A stretch of DNA of 64,000 nucleotides from CBDDCA01 sp965218205 (GCA_965218205.1 OZ244590.1:62001-126000); one strand, 5' to 3'. Counted from the first letter of the stretch, positions 1-9,510 are shown. Notes: generated from the letters alone by a model not told the origin. Translations and numbers: made by a program.

Positions 1-725
1 TTGGCTTTGGAGGGTACTATGCATTACAAGCAGCAAACGAGAACATGATAGGGCTTATAGTAAGTAACACTGCTTCTATTGCAGTACCTACTTTAGGGAC
101 AAAAGCAACATTAGGCACTAATCCAATTTCTTTTGCTGCCCCGAGTGAAAAGCATCCGCACTTTGTATTAGATATGTCAACTACGGTTGTTCCACGTGGA
201 GTAGTAAAAAGATATGCAGATGAGCATACTGCTATCCCTGAAGGCTGGGCTGTCAACAATAGAGGGGAGTATATGACAGATGCAAGTGAAGTTATACAGG
301 CACTCGATAATGATAGTGGAGGATTAGTACCATTAGGAGGCTTTGGTACGCTTTTTGGTGGCCATAAAGGGTATGGGTTATCTGTTATGGTGGATATTCT
401 TACGGGTATATTATCAGGGTATCAAGCAAGCTATCAAATAAAAGATACAGAAAAAGCAGCTGGTAGATCAGCACATACCTTTATTGTTATCAACATAGAG
501 CATTTTCGTACTGTAGGTGATTTTAAGAGAGATATGGATGCTATGCTTGAAGCGTTCATAGAAACTCCATCAGTGCCACACAAACAAGTAGTGTTTCACG
601 GACAAAAAGAAGCAGAATATGTACAAGAACAAAAGCAGACAGGCATTGTTCTTTCTGAGTCTACATACAACTCTCTTGCGTCTATAGCAAACACCTATGC
701 TATTACGCTGTTTGATGTATTATAG
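1..725 (+). CDS. Ldh_2-family (malate/L-lactate-type) dehydrogenase, 5' truncated by window
   Basis: The reading frame is open from base 3, so the gene begins outside the window. The visible part resembles the Ldh_2 (YlbC/YjmC) family of NAD(P)-dependent 2-hydroxyacid dehydrogenases: a GFGGYYALQAA segment, LGTNPISFAAP, the DMSTTVVPRG stretch and a glycine-rich LGGFGTLFGGHKGYGLS loop. It is unrelated to the Rossmann-type lactate dehydrogenases. It converges on the uxuB-uxuA pair, with 37 bp between the stop codons. In Bacillus subtilis a family member (YjmC) sits in the hexuronate operon, so a role beside hexuronate catabolism is a reasonable inference. The true substrate (malate, lactate, ureidoglycolate or a sugar acid) cannot be told from sequence. 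Confidence 0.85.
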   Translation, partial: GFGGYYALQAANENMIGLIVSNTASIAVPTLGTKATLGTNPISFAAPSEKHPHFVLDMSTTVVPRGVVKRYADEHTAIPEGWAVNNRGEYMTDASEVIQALDNDSGGLVPLGGFGTLFGGHKGYGLSVMVDILTGILSGYQASYQIKDTEKAAGRSAHTFIVINIEHFRTVGDFKRDMDAMLEAFIETPSVPHKQVVFHGQKEAEYVQEQKQTGIVLSESTYNSLASIANTYAITLFDVL

Positions 726-762
726 TATGTATTTTGTATGAGGAGAATAATAAGAAAGAAAT

Positions 763-1599
763 CTACACTCCTGAGTATATACTAAATCCACCGTCTACTT
801 TTATAATTTGTCCTGTTACAAATTTTGATTCATCTGATACCAAATACAGTAATGTACTGGTTAATTCTTCAGCAACCCCAAACCGTTCCATAGGAGTATT
901 ACGAATAATTTTATTCCCTCTCTCTGTATATGTACCATCCTCTTCAAGAAGCAGTCTTTTATTTTGTTCTCCAATAAAAAATCCTGGTGAAATTGCGTTT
1001 ACTCGAATACCTACTTTACTAAAGTACACAGCTAGCCAATGGGTAAGATTATCTAAGGCCGCTTTAGAGGCACTGTAGCTTGCTACACGGGTAATAGCAT
1101 TTATTGTTGCCATAGAAGATATATTGATAACAGAGCCGTTTCCTTTTTTTACCATATCTTTTGCAAATAGTTGAGTACATTGCAAAGCACTGATAAAATT
1201 AAGCCGTACATTTTCTTCTATATCTTGTATATCAAAATTGAAAAAAGTATTGCTGTCTGTTTTTTTTAGTGTTTCTTTGCTACAAAATTCTTCGGGGCTG
1301 CTTACCTTTGGACTGTTGCCTCCAGCACCATTGATGAGAATATCGCATGTTCCCCATTGCTGTACAATAGTATCGTACGCTTCTTGCAGTGCTTCTTTTT
1401 GTGTTACATCTACAGACAGCCCTCTTGCCTGTGTTCCTGCCTGTGTGATAGTGTCCACTGCTTGATCAATTTTTTCTTGTCTACGCCCAAGAACAATAAC
1501 ACTCGCACCATTACGAGAAAGTGCCGTGCCCATTTCTGAGCAAAGGTATCCACTGCCTCCTGTAATAACTGCTATTTTCCCTTGTAAGTTTACTTTCAT
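763..1599 (-). CDS. uxuB: SDR-family D-mannonate oxidoreductase (fructuronate reductase)
   Basis: This is a classical short-chain dehydrogenase of 278 residues. It has the N-terminal dinucleotide motif TGGSGYLCSEMG, an NGAGG segment, the ISSM serine and the catalytic YSASK. It matches the SDR-type UxuB (YjmF) of Bacillus, which interconverts fructuronate and mannonate, rather than the long-chain UxuB of E. coli. A longer reading frame reaches base 1650, but the ATG at 1599 is preferred: GGAGA lies just upstream and the added 17 residues are not SDR-like. The start lies 14 bases after the uxuA stop, so the two form an operon. The enzyme product, mannonate, is the UxuA substrate. Confidence 0.85.
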   Translation of the reverse strand: MKVNLQGKIAVITGGSGYLCSEMGTALSRNGASVIVLGRRQEKIDQAVDTITQAGTQARGLSVDVTQKEALQEAYDTIVQQWGTCDILINGAGGNSPKVSSPEEFCSKETLKKTDSNTFFNFDIQDIEENVRLNFISALQCTQLFAKDMVKKGNGSVINISSMATINAITRVASYSASKAALDNLTHWLAVYFSKVGIRVNAISPGFFIGEQNKRLLLEEDGTYTERGNKIIRNTPMERFGVAEELTSTLLYLVSDESKFVTGQIIKVDGGFSIYSGV

Positions 1600-1613
1600 A
1601 GTATCTCCGTATA

Positions 1614-2684
1614 TTATTTTATTTTCTGTAAAGTGTCCCAGATTCCCCAAATATACATAGCCCCTAATGCTCTGTCATATAGTCCGTACCCTGGTCTACA
1701 ATGAGCATCTTCGTTCCATAAATGTCGTCCATGATCAGGTCGTACATATCCCTTAAAGTGAATATCATGGTATGCTTGTACCACTTTGCATATATTGACA
1801 GATCCATCACATGATCGATGTGAAGTTTCTATAAAATCTCCATTGTCAAATATCTTTACATTTCTAATATGTCCAAAATGAATTCTATTGCCAAATTCTT
1901 TGATGAGTGCAGGAATATCATTTTTTTTAGAAGCTCCCAACGAACCACTACATAAGGTAAGTCCATTATAAGGATTGTCTACTAGCTGTAAAAACCGCGC
2001 TATATTGTCTCGACAGTTGATGATACGTGGTAGTCCAAATATGTTCCATGGAGGATCATCAGGATGAATAGCCATATATATGTTGCATTGTTCTGCAACA
2101 GGAATAATAGCCTCTAAAAAATAGCGTAAGTTTTTCCATAGTATTTCTTCATTGATATGTGTGTATGCTTTTAATGATGCCTCTATATTACTGAGACGCT
2201 CTGGTTCCCAGCCAGGCATAGTAAAAGATCCACTTCCTTCTGCAATAGAAGCAATGAGCTCTTGAGGATTGATAGTGTCGATGACTGATTTTTCATAAAA
2301 CAACGCGGTAGATCCATCGGGAGTCTGTTTATATACATCTGTCCTTGTCCAATCAAATACAGGCATAAAGTTATAGCAAATAGTAGTCACTCCCCCCTTT
2401 TGTAATCTGCGTATAGTTTCTTGATAGTTTTCTATGTATCTATCTCTACTGGAAAGTCCTAGTTTTATGTCTTCATGTACATTTACGCTTTCTACTACTT
2501 CGGGGGAAAATCCTGCTTCTTTTATGTACTCTGTTTCTTGTTGTATTCTTAATTCATCCCACAGTTCCCCCGCTGCTACATTATGTAATGACCACACTAT
2601 TCCCGTTGTACCAGGAATTTGCCGAATGTCTTGTAAGGAGATAGAGTCATTATTTTTTCCATACCATCTAAAGCCAAGTTTCAT
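1614..2684 (-). CDS. uxuA: Mannonate dehydratase
   Basis: The 356-residue product has the usual length and signatures of UxuA: the N-terminal MKLGFRWYG, HPDDPPWNIFGLPRI, the LCSGSLGA segment, FGHIRNV, SCDGSVNI and the C-terminal RPDHGRHLW. The enzyme dehydrates D-mannonate to 2-keto-3-deoxygluconate in the cytoplasm and is metal dependent; the His/Asp/Cys-containing motifs above carry the metal ligands in the family. It is the first gene of a two-gene operon with uxuB. No kdgK, kdgA or uronate isomerase is visible, so the rest of the pathway must lie outside the window. Confidence 0.95.
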   Translation of the reverse strand: MKLGFRWYGKNNDSISLQDIRQIPGTTGIVWSLHNVAAGELWDELRIQQETEYIKEAGFSPEVVESVNVHEDIKLGLSSRDRYIENYQETIRRLQKGGVTTICYNFMPVFDWTRTDVYKQTPDGSTALFYEKSVIDTINPQELIASIAEGSGSFTMPGWEPERLSNIEASLKAYTHINEEILWKNLRYFLEAIIPVAEQCNIYMAIHPDDPPWNIFGLPRIINCRDNIARFLQLVDNPYNGLTLCSGSLGASKKNDIPALIKEFGNRIHFGHIRNVKIFDNGDFIETSHRSCDGSVNICKVVQAYHDIHFKGYVRPDHGRHLWNEDAHCRPGYGLYDRALGAMYIWGIWDTLQKIK

Positions 2685-2779
2685 TGTATATGCTCACGCT
2701 TACAAACAGTATATTCCATAGTGATGAAAAAATCAAATAAAACTATTGTCTGAAAATAGAGCTATGAGTATATGTGTCC

Positions 2780-3133
2780 TTATCCAAACACAGGATAGCC
2801 TTCCACAAATACCCTTGATGAAACAGCACTCAATAGCATAAGTCCCAAAAAAAGCGTAAGTATAGCTAGGATAATTTCTCCGTTGATGCTTTTTTTGTAC
2901 AATGTATTTTGTATATCTTTGTGGCTTTGTGAGAGTAGCTGTAATAATGTTTTTTCTTTTGAATAAAAGAATATCCCTAATACTATAAATAGCGTTCCTA
3001 TAATGAGATTTATAAAAAACCCACTACTTGATAGGTAAATACTTCCAATTATAATTACCCCTGTTGCTATCCATACCACACTCGCACCATAGGAAGTATA
3101 TCGTAATATCCTGAGTCGTACATTGTTTTTCAT
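2780..3133 (-). CDS. Hypothetical three-helix membrane protein
   Basis: The 117-residue product is not recognised. It has a basic N-terminus, two hydrophobic segments near residues 14-33 and 37-57, a short polar stretch with several lysines, and a third segment near 86-105. An inner-membrane location is likely. It lies downstream of the Mrr-like gene on the same strand, separated by a perfect inverted repeat, so it may be transcribed alone. No catalytic motif is visible. Confidence 0.55.
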   Translation of the reverse strand: MKNNVRLRILRYTSYGASVVWIATGVIIIGSIYLSSSGFFINLIIGTLFIVLGIFFYSKEKTLLQLLSQSHKDIQNTLYKKSINGEIILAILTLFLGLMLLSAVSSRVFVEGYPVFG

Positions 3134-3170
3134 GCCATTAGTATACTATATGTTGATATGTATAGAGAGT

Positions 3171-3196
3171 AATGGCAGTACTGGTATACTGCCATT
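3171..3196. terminator. Perfect 10-bp hairpin, terminator-like
   Basis: AATGGCAGTA (3171-3180) pairs perfectly with TACTGCCATT (3187-3196) around a six-base loop. It lies just after the stop codon of the Mrr-like gene on the minus strand. No U-run follows in either direction, so it may be a processing or weak termination structure rather than a classical intrinsic terminator. Confidence 0.4.
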
Positions 3197-3216
3197 GAAG
3201 TAAAGTTATGGTGTGT

Positions 3217-4254
3217 TTATATACTCCCTAAATTGGAAAGTCCTACTTCCAATATCATTTGAGTAAATTCCTCTCCATTGATTAACTGTACATTCTCTTC
3301 TTTTGCTTTTTCATAACAGTCGTCTGTAAATTTCTCAGCTGTTGTTACGATCCATGCTAATTTTGAATACCCATCATCTTCGTTTTCTTTTTTATAGTTT
3401 CTATAGTTTGTAATTTGCTCCAATGCCCATTCATTTGTCTCTCCTTCATGAAATTTGACTTGAACATAGATTCTTATTCTAATTGGTTCAAAGGTGGCAA
3501 CGACATCTGCATCCCCTTCTTTGTCTCTTTCATTTTTAGCAGGCTTTTTAACTTCTGTTGCTCCACTTTTCTCTAGGTACTTTTTAACTAAATTTTCCAA
3601 TTTATCTGGAGTTAGCTCTTTTGTTATTATTGATAAAACATTATTAGGAATATCACCCATAATAAGTTTCTCAATATTAATTGGTTGTCCTTTTTTATAA
3701 AAATCAATGGCTTTTGTAATGCTTTCTGCTATATCGTTACTATTTATATTTATTCTTTGGTATCTCATTCGTCGTGTCAAAGCACTATCTGCAAAATCTT
3801 TTCTTGATGCCCACTCAATGACTGGTGTTACTTTACGAAAGAAGCCTAATTCTATACCTATACCTGTGTCTTTATTTTTCTCAGTGGCTAAATATCCATA
3901 TTCATTGATAATAACTCGTTCATCATTCCAAGTATGTAAATCTTTTATATTTAGTTGATCAATTGCCTCACAACTATCATCTGCAATTTCATAAATTGAA
4001 AATTCCTGCCAGAGAGGAACAACAACATAGTCTCCTTTTTTCATTTCAAATAAAAATATCCGTAGATTAGATCTGTTACGAGGTAAACATCCCCATTCCT
4101 CTTTAATATATTCATCAAATTTATCTCTATTATCAATAAATTCTTTTGTAGATAAATCAGAAAATCCAATGGATAAAATATTTTTCTCTACCAGTAGAGG
4201 ATAAGATAATTCTAATCCTGCATTAATCCTATGTAACCAATAATTTCTACTCAT
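3217..4254 (-). CDS. Mrr-like restriction endonuclease (modified-DNA type candidate)
   Basis: The C-terminal third of this 345-residue protein looks like an Mrr/PD-(D/E)xK nuclease domain: GDADVVA around residues 247-253, a beta strand ending in QVK at 265-267, and a leading ATEVKK glutamate near 234. The N-terminal 140 residues contain MKKGDYVVVPLW and a YEIADDS strand, which resembles PUA/EVE-like folds used to read modified bases, but this is inferred from fold features only. Mrr relatives cut methylated foreign DNA and need no cognate methyltransferase; none is adjacent. A strong AGGAGG precedes the ATG. The codon use is richer in A/T than in the flanking housekeeping genes, which fits acquisition by transfer. 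Confidence 0.7.
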   Translation of the reverse strand: MSRNYWLHRINAGLELSYPLLVEKNILSIGFSDLSTKEFIDNRDKFDEYIKEEWGCLPRNRSNLRIFLFEMKKGDYVVVPLWQEFSIYEIADDSCEAIDQLNIKDLHTWNDERVIINEYGYLATEKNKDTGIGIELGFFRKVTPVIEWASRKDFADSALTRRMRYQRININSNDIAESITKAIDFYKKGQPINIEKLIMGDIPNNVLSIITKELTPDKLENLVKKYLEKSGATEVKKPAKNERDKEGDADVVATFEPIRIRIYVQVKFHEGETNEWALEQITNYRNYKKENEDDGYSKLAWIVTTAEKFTDDCYEKAKEENVQLINGEEFTQMILEVGLSNLGSI

Positions 4255-4283
4255 TTTTTCCTCCTAAATATATTTATTAGTTA

Positions 4284-4324
<41 letters not shown>

Positions 4325-4435
4325 TAGGTTTTTGCAGATTTTTTGTATTTTTTCTCTCTGTGTATATACATATGTAGGGCTATCATGTACAATAAGAGTA
4401 TATATTCTGTGCTAGAGTAATAGTAAGGAAGGTTT

Positions 4436-5329
4436 ATGTCAATAGATTTACATACACTTGATAGTTATTTGAAAACAAAATGTAATTTTTATCTTTTTAC
4501 TGATATTGACACAGTAAATGGAATACAAGTTTCTCGAAAAAAACAGGATATTCACACTATTGCATGTGCAGTTGATAGTTCTTTTCCTGTCATACAGCAC
4601 GCTACTCACGCTTTTGCTAACTCAGATGCCAATGTAAATACCAGCTCAGCAGATGTTCTTATGGTACATCATGGTATGTTTTGGGGAACATGTGACTCAG
4701 TAACAGGTCCTGTGCATAATAAACTCGCATCGCTCCTCTGTAATGATATGGCATTATATGCAATGCATCTTCCCTTAGATGCTCATATGCAATTTGGCAA
4801 CAACGCACAGATTGCCTCAATGCTTGGCTTAAAAGAAATCACCCCTTTTGGAGAATACAAAGGAAGAAAGGTTGGAGTACAAGGCATATTTTCACAAGCA
4901 ATGCAAAGAGAATCTGTTATCACCGCTTTGTTTCCTTCTGCATATACATGGAAAGATGCCCCCTATCTTTCGCATTATACATTGCCTATACAAGAGGTAG
5001 GTACAAGTTATTATAATGCTATTTTGTCATCCAGCATGTCTCCTTTAGGCAAGGCCTTTCATGGAAAAGAAGAAATTTCTTCGGTAGCGATTATATCAGG
5101 AGGAATGCCACGAAATGCTCTCTACGAAGCAAAGCAACAGAACATCGATATGCTGATATGCGGAGATGCTAGCCATATACTGTGGCTTGAAGCACAAGAG
5201 TACGGCATAAATATTCTTTCTGCAGGGCATTACTATACTGAAACATGGGGTATTATGGCTTTGTTGCAACATCTTTGTGAGCAATTTTCATTAAAAGGAG
5301 TATTTATTCATGCGCCCACTCAGCACTAA
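4436..5329 (+). CDS. Nif3-like / DUF34 metal-binding protein
   Basis: The 297-residue product belongs to the Nif3-like family, also annotated as GTP cyclohydrolase I type 2 homologues. Visible hallmarks are VNGIQV (residues 27-32), the metal-binding VHHGMFWG (77-84), MHLPLDAH, GDASH and the C-terminal SAGHYYTE. These histidines and acidic residues make the dinuclear metal site of the family; the physiological substrate is unsettled. Its 3' end overlaps the lspA start by 20 bp, so the two are probably co-transcribed. The start follows AAGGAAGG at a short distance. Confidence 0.9.
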   Translation: MSIDLHTLDSYLKTKCNFYLFTDIDTVNGIQVSRKKQDIHTIACAVDSSFPVIQHATHAFANSDANVNTSSADVLMVHHGMFWGTCDSVTGPVHNKLASLLCNDMALYAMHLPLDAHMQFGNNAQIASMLGLKEITPFGEYKGRKVGVQGIFSQAMQRESVITALFPSAYTWKDAPYLSHYTLPIQEVGTSYYNAILSSSMSPLGKAFHGKEEISSVAIISGGMPRNALYEAKQQNIDMLICGDASHILWLEAQEYGINILSAGHYYTETWGIMALLQHLCEQFSLKGVFIHAPTQH

Positions 5330-5960
5330 TATTGTTCCTGAACATACAACACATAATAGTAATACAGGGCTTACAGAAAAAGCTACATGGCTTTGGAGTC
5401 CATTGCTGTTATGTGTGTTTATTGTATTTGTTGATCAGTTAAGCAAGTATCTTGTAGAAACTAATATTGGAAGAAATACAAAGTATGGTGAAATTATAGA
5501 TATGTTCAATGGCTTTCTCTGGATAGTGAAAGTGTACAATAAAGGCATCGCCTTTAGTTTAGCTTCCGATACAGATTGGTGGATTAGGCTGATAATAGTA
5601 TATACAGTACCATTACTATTAGTGATATTTCTTTTCAAGATTATCATCTACTCAAATTTTGATACCTCATTTCGCTGGTACGCTTCGTTAGTGGCAGGGG
5701 GAGGAGTGGGAAATCTTATTGATAGATTTTTTCGTGAAGAAGGAGTAGTAGATTTTATCAGTATAAATACATATGGTATATTTGGTATATCACGTTGGGC
5801 TACATTTAACTTTGCTGATGTTGCAGTAGTGATAGGCATGGTGTTATGGATGATCACTCTTTTGAAAGGACAGAAAGCACAGACAATGTCGCAACAAGAG
5901 AGTGCTAGCACATCAGAGAGTACACAAGAATCACAAGATGCTGAAAAAAGTAAACTATAG
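5310..5960 (+). CDS. lspA: Lipoprotein signal peptidase (signal peptidase II)
   Basis: The 216-residue inner-membrane protein has four hydrophobic helices and the two catalytic aspartates of signal peptidase II: D138 in GNLIDR and D170 in FNFAD. VDQLSK near residues 41-46 is also typical. It cleaves diacylglyceryl-modified prolipoproteins before the lipidated cysteine, and so would process the lipoproteins found elsewhere in this window. It has a longer N-terminus (about 25 residues) and a Ser/Gln/Glu-rich C-terminal tail (about residues 185-216) compared with compact family members. Confidence 0.95.
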   Translation: MRPLSTNIVPEHTTHNSNTGLTEKATWLWSPLLLCVFIVFVDQLSKYLVETNIGRNTKYGEIIDMFNGFLWIVKVYNKGIAFSLASDTDWWIRLIIVYTVPLLLVIFLFKIIIYSNFDTSFRWYASLVAGGGVGNLIDRFFREEGVVDFISINTYGIFGISRWATFNFADVAVVIGMVLWMITLLKGQKAQTMSQQESASTSESTQESQDAEKSKL

Positions 5961-5972
5961 GTACATATAGCA

Positions 5973-6383
5973 ATGTCTAACGATATTTTTGATGAAACAA
6001 AAGAGAAATATAATACACTAGGAAAAGCCTCTCTTGATACGAAACCAGATGTATATGAAAAGAGGAAGTTTAAGAAGTGGGTCTTATCAAAAACAAAAAA
6101 GCATATACTAAGCGATCGTATCAATACACAAAAAAATTCTTTACCGCTCTTTTTTCACTGGGTATCTCTCTCATTATTGCTAATGCTTAGCATTACTGTG
6201 TTATTTGTTGGTATTATCCTCATCTTCTCTCGTTTTAAGGAGAGTATTCCTTCCTCTTTTATCCCGTGGATATATGCTAGTGCGTATATTGTTTCTTTTC
6301 TGCTTGTGTTTTTTCCATTCTTTTTCTGGTACAAAAGAAAGCGTATAGGGAAAGAAAAAAATAACGCTATGCGTGATGAGTAA
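5973..6383 (+). CDS. Hypothetical membrane protein with basic cytoplasmic N-terminus
   Basis: The 136-residue product is not recognised. Residues 1-55 are charged and lysine-rich. Two hydrophobic segments follow (about 60-85 and 97-119), and the tail is short and basic (YKRKRIGKEK). It lies 12 bp after lspA on the same strand, so it is probably the last gene of a nif3-lspA operon. The sequence gives no functional clue beyond the membrane location. Confidence 0.55.
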   Translation: MSNDIFDETKEKYNTLGKASLDTKPDVYEKRKFKKWVLSKTKKHILSDRINTQKNSLPLFFHWVSLSLLLMLSITVLFVGIILIFSRFKESIPSSFIPWIYASAYIVSFLLVFFPFFFWYKRKRIGKEKNNAMRDE

Positions 6384-6429
6384 TATGGGAGATTTACGGA
6401 GGCATGGGTGCTATTTTGTAAGAAATGTA

Positions 6430-6438
6430 TGCTATAAT
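6430..6438 (+). promoter_or_regulatory. Extended -10 promoter element upstream of the ATPase gene
   Basis: TGC followed by TATAAT (6433-6438) forms an extended -10 element 30 bp before the ATPase start codon. No good -35 hexamer is visible at 17-18 bp upstream, which is acceptable for extended -10 promoters. Confidence 0.5.
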
Positions 6439-6468
6439 AATATAAGAAATATCGTAAGAGGCTATTAA

Positions 6469-7944
6469 ATGGAATATATGCAGTATAAAAGCTTTAGTTT
6501 AAAAAACTACAAAGGTATTAAAGAACATTTAACATTTGACATAACAACAGGAATTAGAGTACCTCATTGCATTATTGGAAATAATGAGTCTGGAAAAACT
6601 ACCATATTAAAAGGAATAGAGCGAATTAGTAAATTATGTAAAGGGAAATCAATAGAGGATATAATGAAGGAAACAAAGGAGAATATTCACTCTATAAAAC
6701 CAAAGGGGGATTATTTTTCTGATGCAGTAACACTTAGAGCTACTCTTAGTTGTCCAAAATCAATAATAAAAGATACTGAAAGGAATGATAAAGATGATGA
6801 CAAAAAGCTCTCTAAGTACTTAAAAAATGGAAATGAAATTGATATATCATTAGAATTTACTTATGAATTTAAGAATGCAAGCTTTGTTGAAAACTCTCAT
6901 AGAACTAATATTCAGTTTGATGGATCTGTTGTGACAGACGAAAGGGATAAAGAAGCAATATTTAATTTGATAAGTAATTATGCTCCTGATGTTATATATT
7001 ATGATGATTTTAAGTTTGCTATACCAGAAGTAATTAGATTTTTAGCATCTACGAAGAAAGGTGATCTTGATGATAATGAAACCATTGTTGATGATAATAC
7101 CCTCTTAACGAGTGAAGAGAATATATTTTGGAAAGAAGTCTTCACAGATATTTTAAGAGGTTATAGCAAAAAGAAGGACTCTGATTTTCAAAAAGATGTT
7201 GTTGATTTGACTCAAGGCGAAACTAATGACATTGAAAATGCAGCCAGCCGCTTAGATAATATGTGCAAATATCTTGATGATGTTTTGAAAGAATGGGTAA
7301 AGAGCAAACAAAACAATATTGAAGGGTTTAGAATTTCAATAAAACCAGTGTCTAATAACATTTTTCATGATTATCAAATAAGTATTAGGTCTGGTAGTGA
7401 TTCATATAAACTGAATGAAAGAAGTAAAGGTTTTCAATGGGCTTTCTGTTTTCAAATTTTAACAAAAATTCGTCAAAATAGAAGTGGCGAAGGATTTATA
7501 TTTTTACTTGATGAGCCAGCAAATAATCTTCATATTAGACCTCAGCATGAGATGCTAAGTCACTTGAATGAATTATGTGATGATAAGAATGTAGTTATAT
7601 ATAGTACCCATGCACCAGAATTAATTGGAATTAGTAAAGAAAGCTATGAACATACCTTTATTGCAAAGAATACCGCTGATGAGTTTCAAAAATATACAGA
7701 TATTTATTTATACAAAATCAAAGAAGGCCACGATAACATTGATGTACAAGATTTTGAGCCAATACTAGCTAGATTATCCTATGAAGATGTAAAAAATTTT
7801 GCTAAGGAAGAAACTGTGGGTGAGCAGGACGAAAAAAGTGTATGGGGTAAAATTTTTGGAAAAATAAAGACATCTTTACCTACATTCCTAAATCTTTTAG
7901 ATTTTGCGGAAAAAATCATCAAAATTATATCAAAAAAAAATTAA
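6469..7944 (+). CDS. SMC/OLD-like AAA ATPase, candidate defence protein
   Basis: The 491-residue product begins with an SMC-like N-terminal lobe (SFSLKNYKGIKEHL) and a Walker A GNNESGKTT at residues 37-45. A C-terminal lobe has Walker B FIFLLDEP (D348, E349) followed by an ANNLH loop and the ISTHAPEL-like switch segment YSTHAPELI. A signature-like RSKGFQW lies between the lobes. Proteins of this build occur in OLD, Gabija-like and Abi systems, but here no TOPRIM nuclease domain is fused and no nuclease partner follows. The last residues form a hydrophobic, lysine-ending tail. It has its own promoter and AT-rich codons, consistent with a mobile solitary gene. The defence role is inference. Confidence 0.7.
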   Translation: MEYMQYKSFSLKNYKGIKEHLTFDITTGIRVPHCIIGNNESGKTTILKGIERISKLCKGKSIEDIMKETKENIHSIKPKGDYFSDAVTLRATLSCPKSIIKDTERNDKDDDKKLSKYLKNGNEIDISLEFTYEFKNASFVENSHRTNIQFDGSVVTDERDKEAIFNLISNYAPDVIYYDDFKFAIPEVIRFLASTKKGDLDDNETIVDDNTLLTSEENIFWKEVFTDILRGYSKKKDSDFQKDVVDLTQGETNDIENAASRLDNMCKYLDDVLKEWVKSKQNNIEGFRISIKPVSNNIFHDYQISIRSGSDSYKLNERSKGFQWAFCFQILTKIRQNRSGEGFIFLLDEPANNLHIRPQHEMLSHLNELCDDKNVVIYSTHAPELIGISKESYEHTFIAKNTADEFQKYTDIYLYKIKEGHDNIDVQDFEPILARLSYEDVKNFAKEETVGEQDEKSVWGKIFGKIKTSLPTFLNLLDFAEKIIKIISKKN

Positions 7945-8001
7945 ATGTAAAGATTTCTCAATTTTTGAATAACAGAACAATAGACACTTATAGCAAATAA
8001 C

Positions 8002-9510
8002 TTACATTAATTTTCTAAATGTACCTGAGCGGCTTTTTAATTCTTTTTGTAATTCATTAGGAAAAGGAATATGTTTCCAAAACATTGATCGAATATCTTT
8101 ATGTAGTTTAGAAATACCTTTGCTTTCCCATTGTATCCATTGTATGTAATCAGCAATAAAATTCTCTTTTAAGGAGCCTTTTACTTTATTGTCTTCTGAC
8201 CATTGGTAATATAGTCCTGTAAGTCCCTCTAAAGTCCATCGATGTCCAGCTTCTTCTTTGCTAATCTGCCATCGGTAATCTCCAATAGCATAGCAAATAC
8301 AATAAAAGAGCTTGCTTGAGTACATAGGAATAATAATTTTTGCAGAACTAGCGTTTCTATTATAGAAATTAAATGGTTCCCAACACACTCCTTTTGTTCC
8401 GTAACAAGGTAGTAGTAATATTTGAGGGAACATTCTTACTTTTGTTCTTTTAATATTTCTAAAAAAAATGGAATAATCAATAGTTTCTATTTCTTGTATG
8501 TGCTTTAGTACGACTTCTCTTGTTCCTAAGTTATGTATATTAAAAGAGAAGAATTTCTTAAACAAGAGAGGGATGTGGTTGCCTGTTTTTCCTACAGACA
8601 TCTTAAACATTTGTTTTATGCTGTTTAATTCTTCGTATATTATTTTAGCGTTTACTTCTTGATTGTTATTATCAGCATCATCTTCTTCAGGAGAGGGTTG
8701 CTCGTACACACTATCCAATGTATATTCTATGTCTTGGGTATATCTTTCGATGGTGCTTTGAGTTTCTTGTAGCTGTTTATTGTTCACACGGATAGTCTGA
8801 ATTGTTTGTATACATGAAAATAGCTCTGCCATAGCATGTTCTGGAATAGGAAATGTATATCCAAACTCGTTTTCTTCCATAGATGATTGTAGTGAATTTC
8901 CTACTGAGAGTATTTTTTGTAATAATTCTTTGTTTTCTTGTGAAATAGTTTGTGCTTTATGCAGTGAAGAATCCCGTATTTTCTGAATTTGATTTATTTT
9001 CTGTTTTTCATTAAGGGCAAGCATTTCTCTTGTAGTCTCTTGCATAGTACCAAGCAGTGATTGACTTATATCTCCTTTCATAACTCCATCAAACCATTCG
9101 TCTAAGTAGTAAATTGATACTTTTGGGGGAGCATATATGTCATTCTCTGTTATTATTTGTAATATTTCTCTTGAAATGGCTGAGCTTACTATTACCCCGT
9201 AGCGTAATAGTAATTTTACAGAAATTTCATTTAAGGAAGGAGTATGCGAGATAATACTTTCTAAAAATTGCCAATAACTGTTGCTTAATTGAGCTCGTGC
9301 CTCAGGGTCAGAAGAAGTGAAGTCGCTTTCTAAAAGAAGAGTAAGGTGTTTATGAAGAGATTTTGCCTTATCTTCTGATTGAGACATAATGCTCTTGTAA
9401 AACTGTTCTGGCTGTAGCAGTATATCAATTTTTTTTTCGCTATGAGGAGGAATAAATAAATTATCCTCATAAAAGCTATGTATTTGGTGCAGATATTCTT
9501 CATGTCTCAT
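8002..9510 (-). CDS. Hypothetical 502-residue cytoplasmic protein
   Basis: The family is not recognised. The N-terminal half is largely alpha-helical with a long Q/K/E-rich stretch (about residues 165-270) that could form a coiled coil. An acidic linker (SPEEDDADNNN) follows, then a compact C-terminal half rich in aromatic residues, including LLPCYGTKGVCWEPFN and YAIGDYRWQISKEEAGHRW. There is no signal peptide or membrane segment. It is divergent from pheS and convergent with the ATPase gene, with no sign of co-transcription with either. The well-structured C-terminal half suggests a real domain of unknown function. Confidence 0.6.
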   Translation of the reverse strand: MRHEEYLHQIHSFYEDNLFIPPHSEKKIDILLQPEQFYKSIMSQSEDKAKSLHKHLTLLLESDFTSSDPEARAQLSNSYWQFLESIISHTPSLNEISVKLLLRYGVIVSSAISREILQIITENDIYAPPKVSIYYLDEWFDGVMKGDISQSLLGTMQETTREMLALNEKQKINQIQKIRDSSLHKAQTISQENKELLQKILSVGNSLQSSMEENEFGYTFPIPEHAMAELFSCIQTIQTIRVNNKQLQETQSTIERYTQDIEYTLDSVYEQPSPEEDDADNNNQEVNAKIIYEELNSIKQMFKMSVGKTGNHIPLLFKKFFSFNIHNLGTREVVLKHIQEIETIDYSIFFRNIKRTKVRMFPQILLLPCYGTKGVCWEPFNFYNRNASSAKIIIPMYSSKLFYCICYAIGDYRWQISKEEAGHRWTLEGLTGLYYQWSEDNKVKGSLKENFIADYIQWIQWESKGISKLHKDIRSMFWKHIPFPNELQKELKSRSGTFRKLM

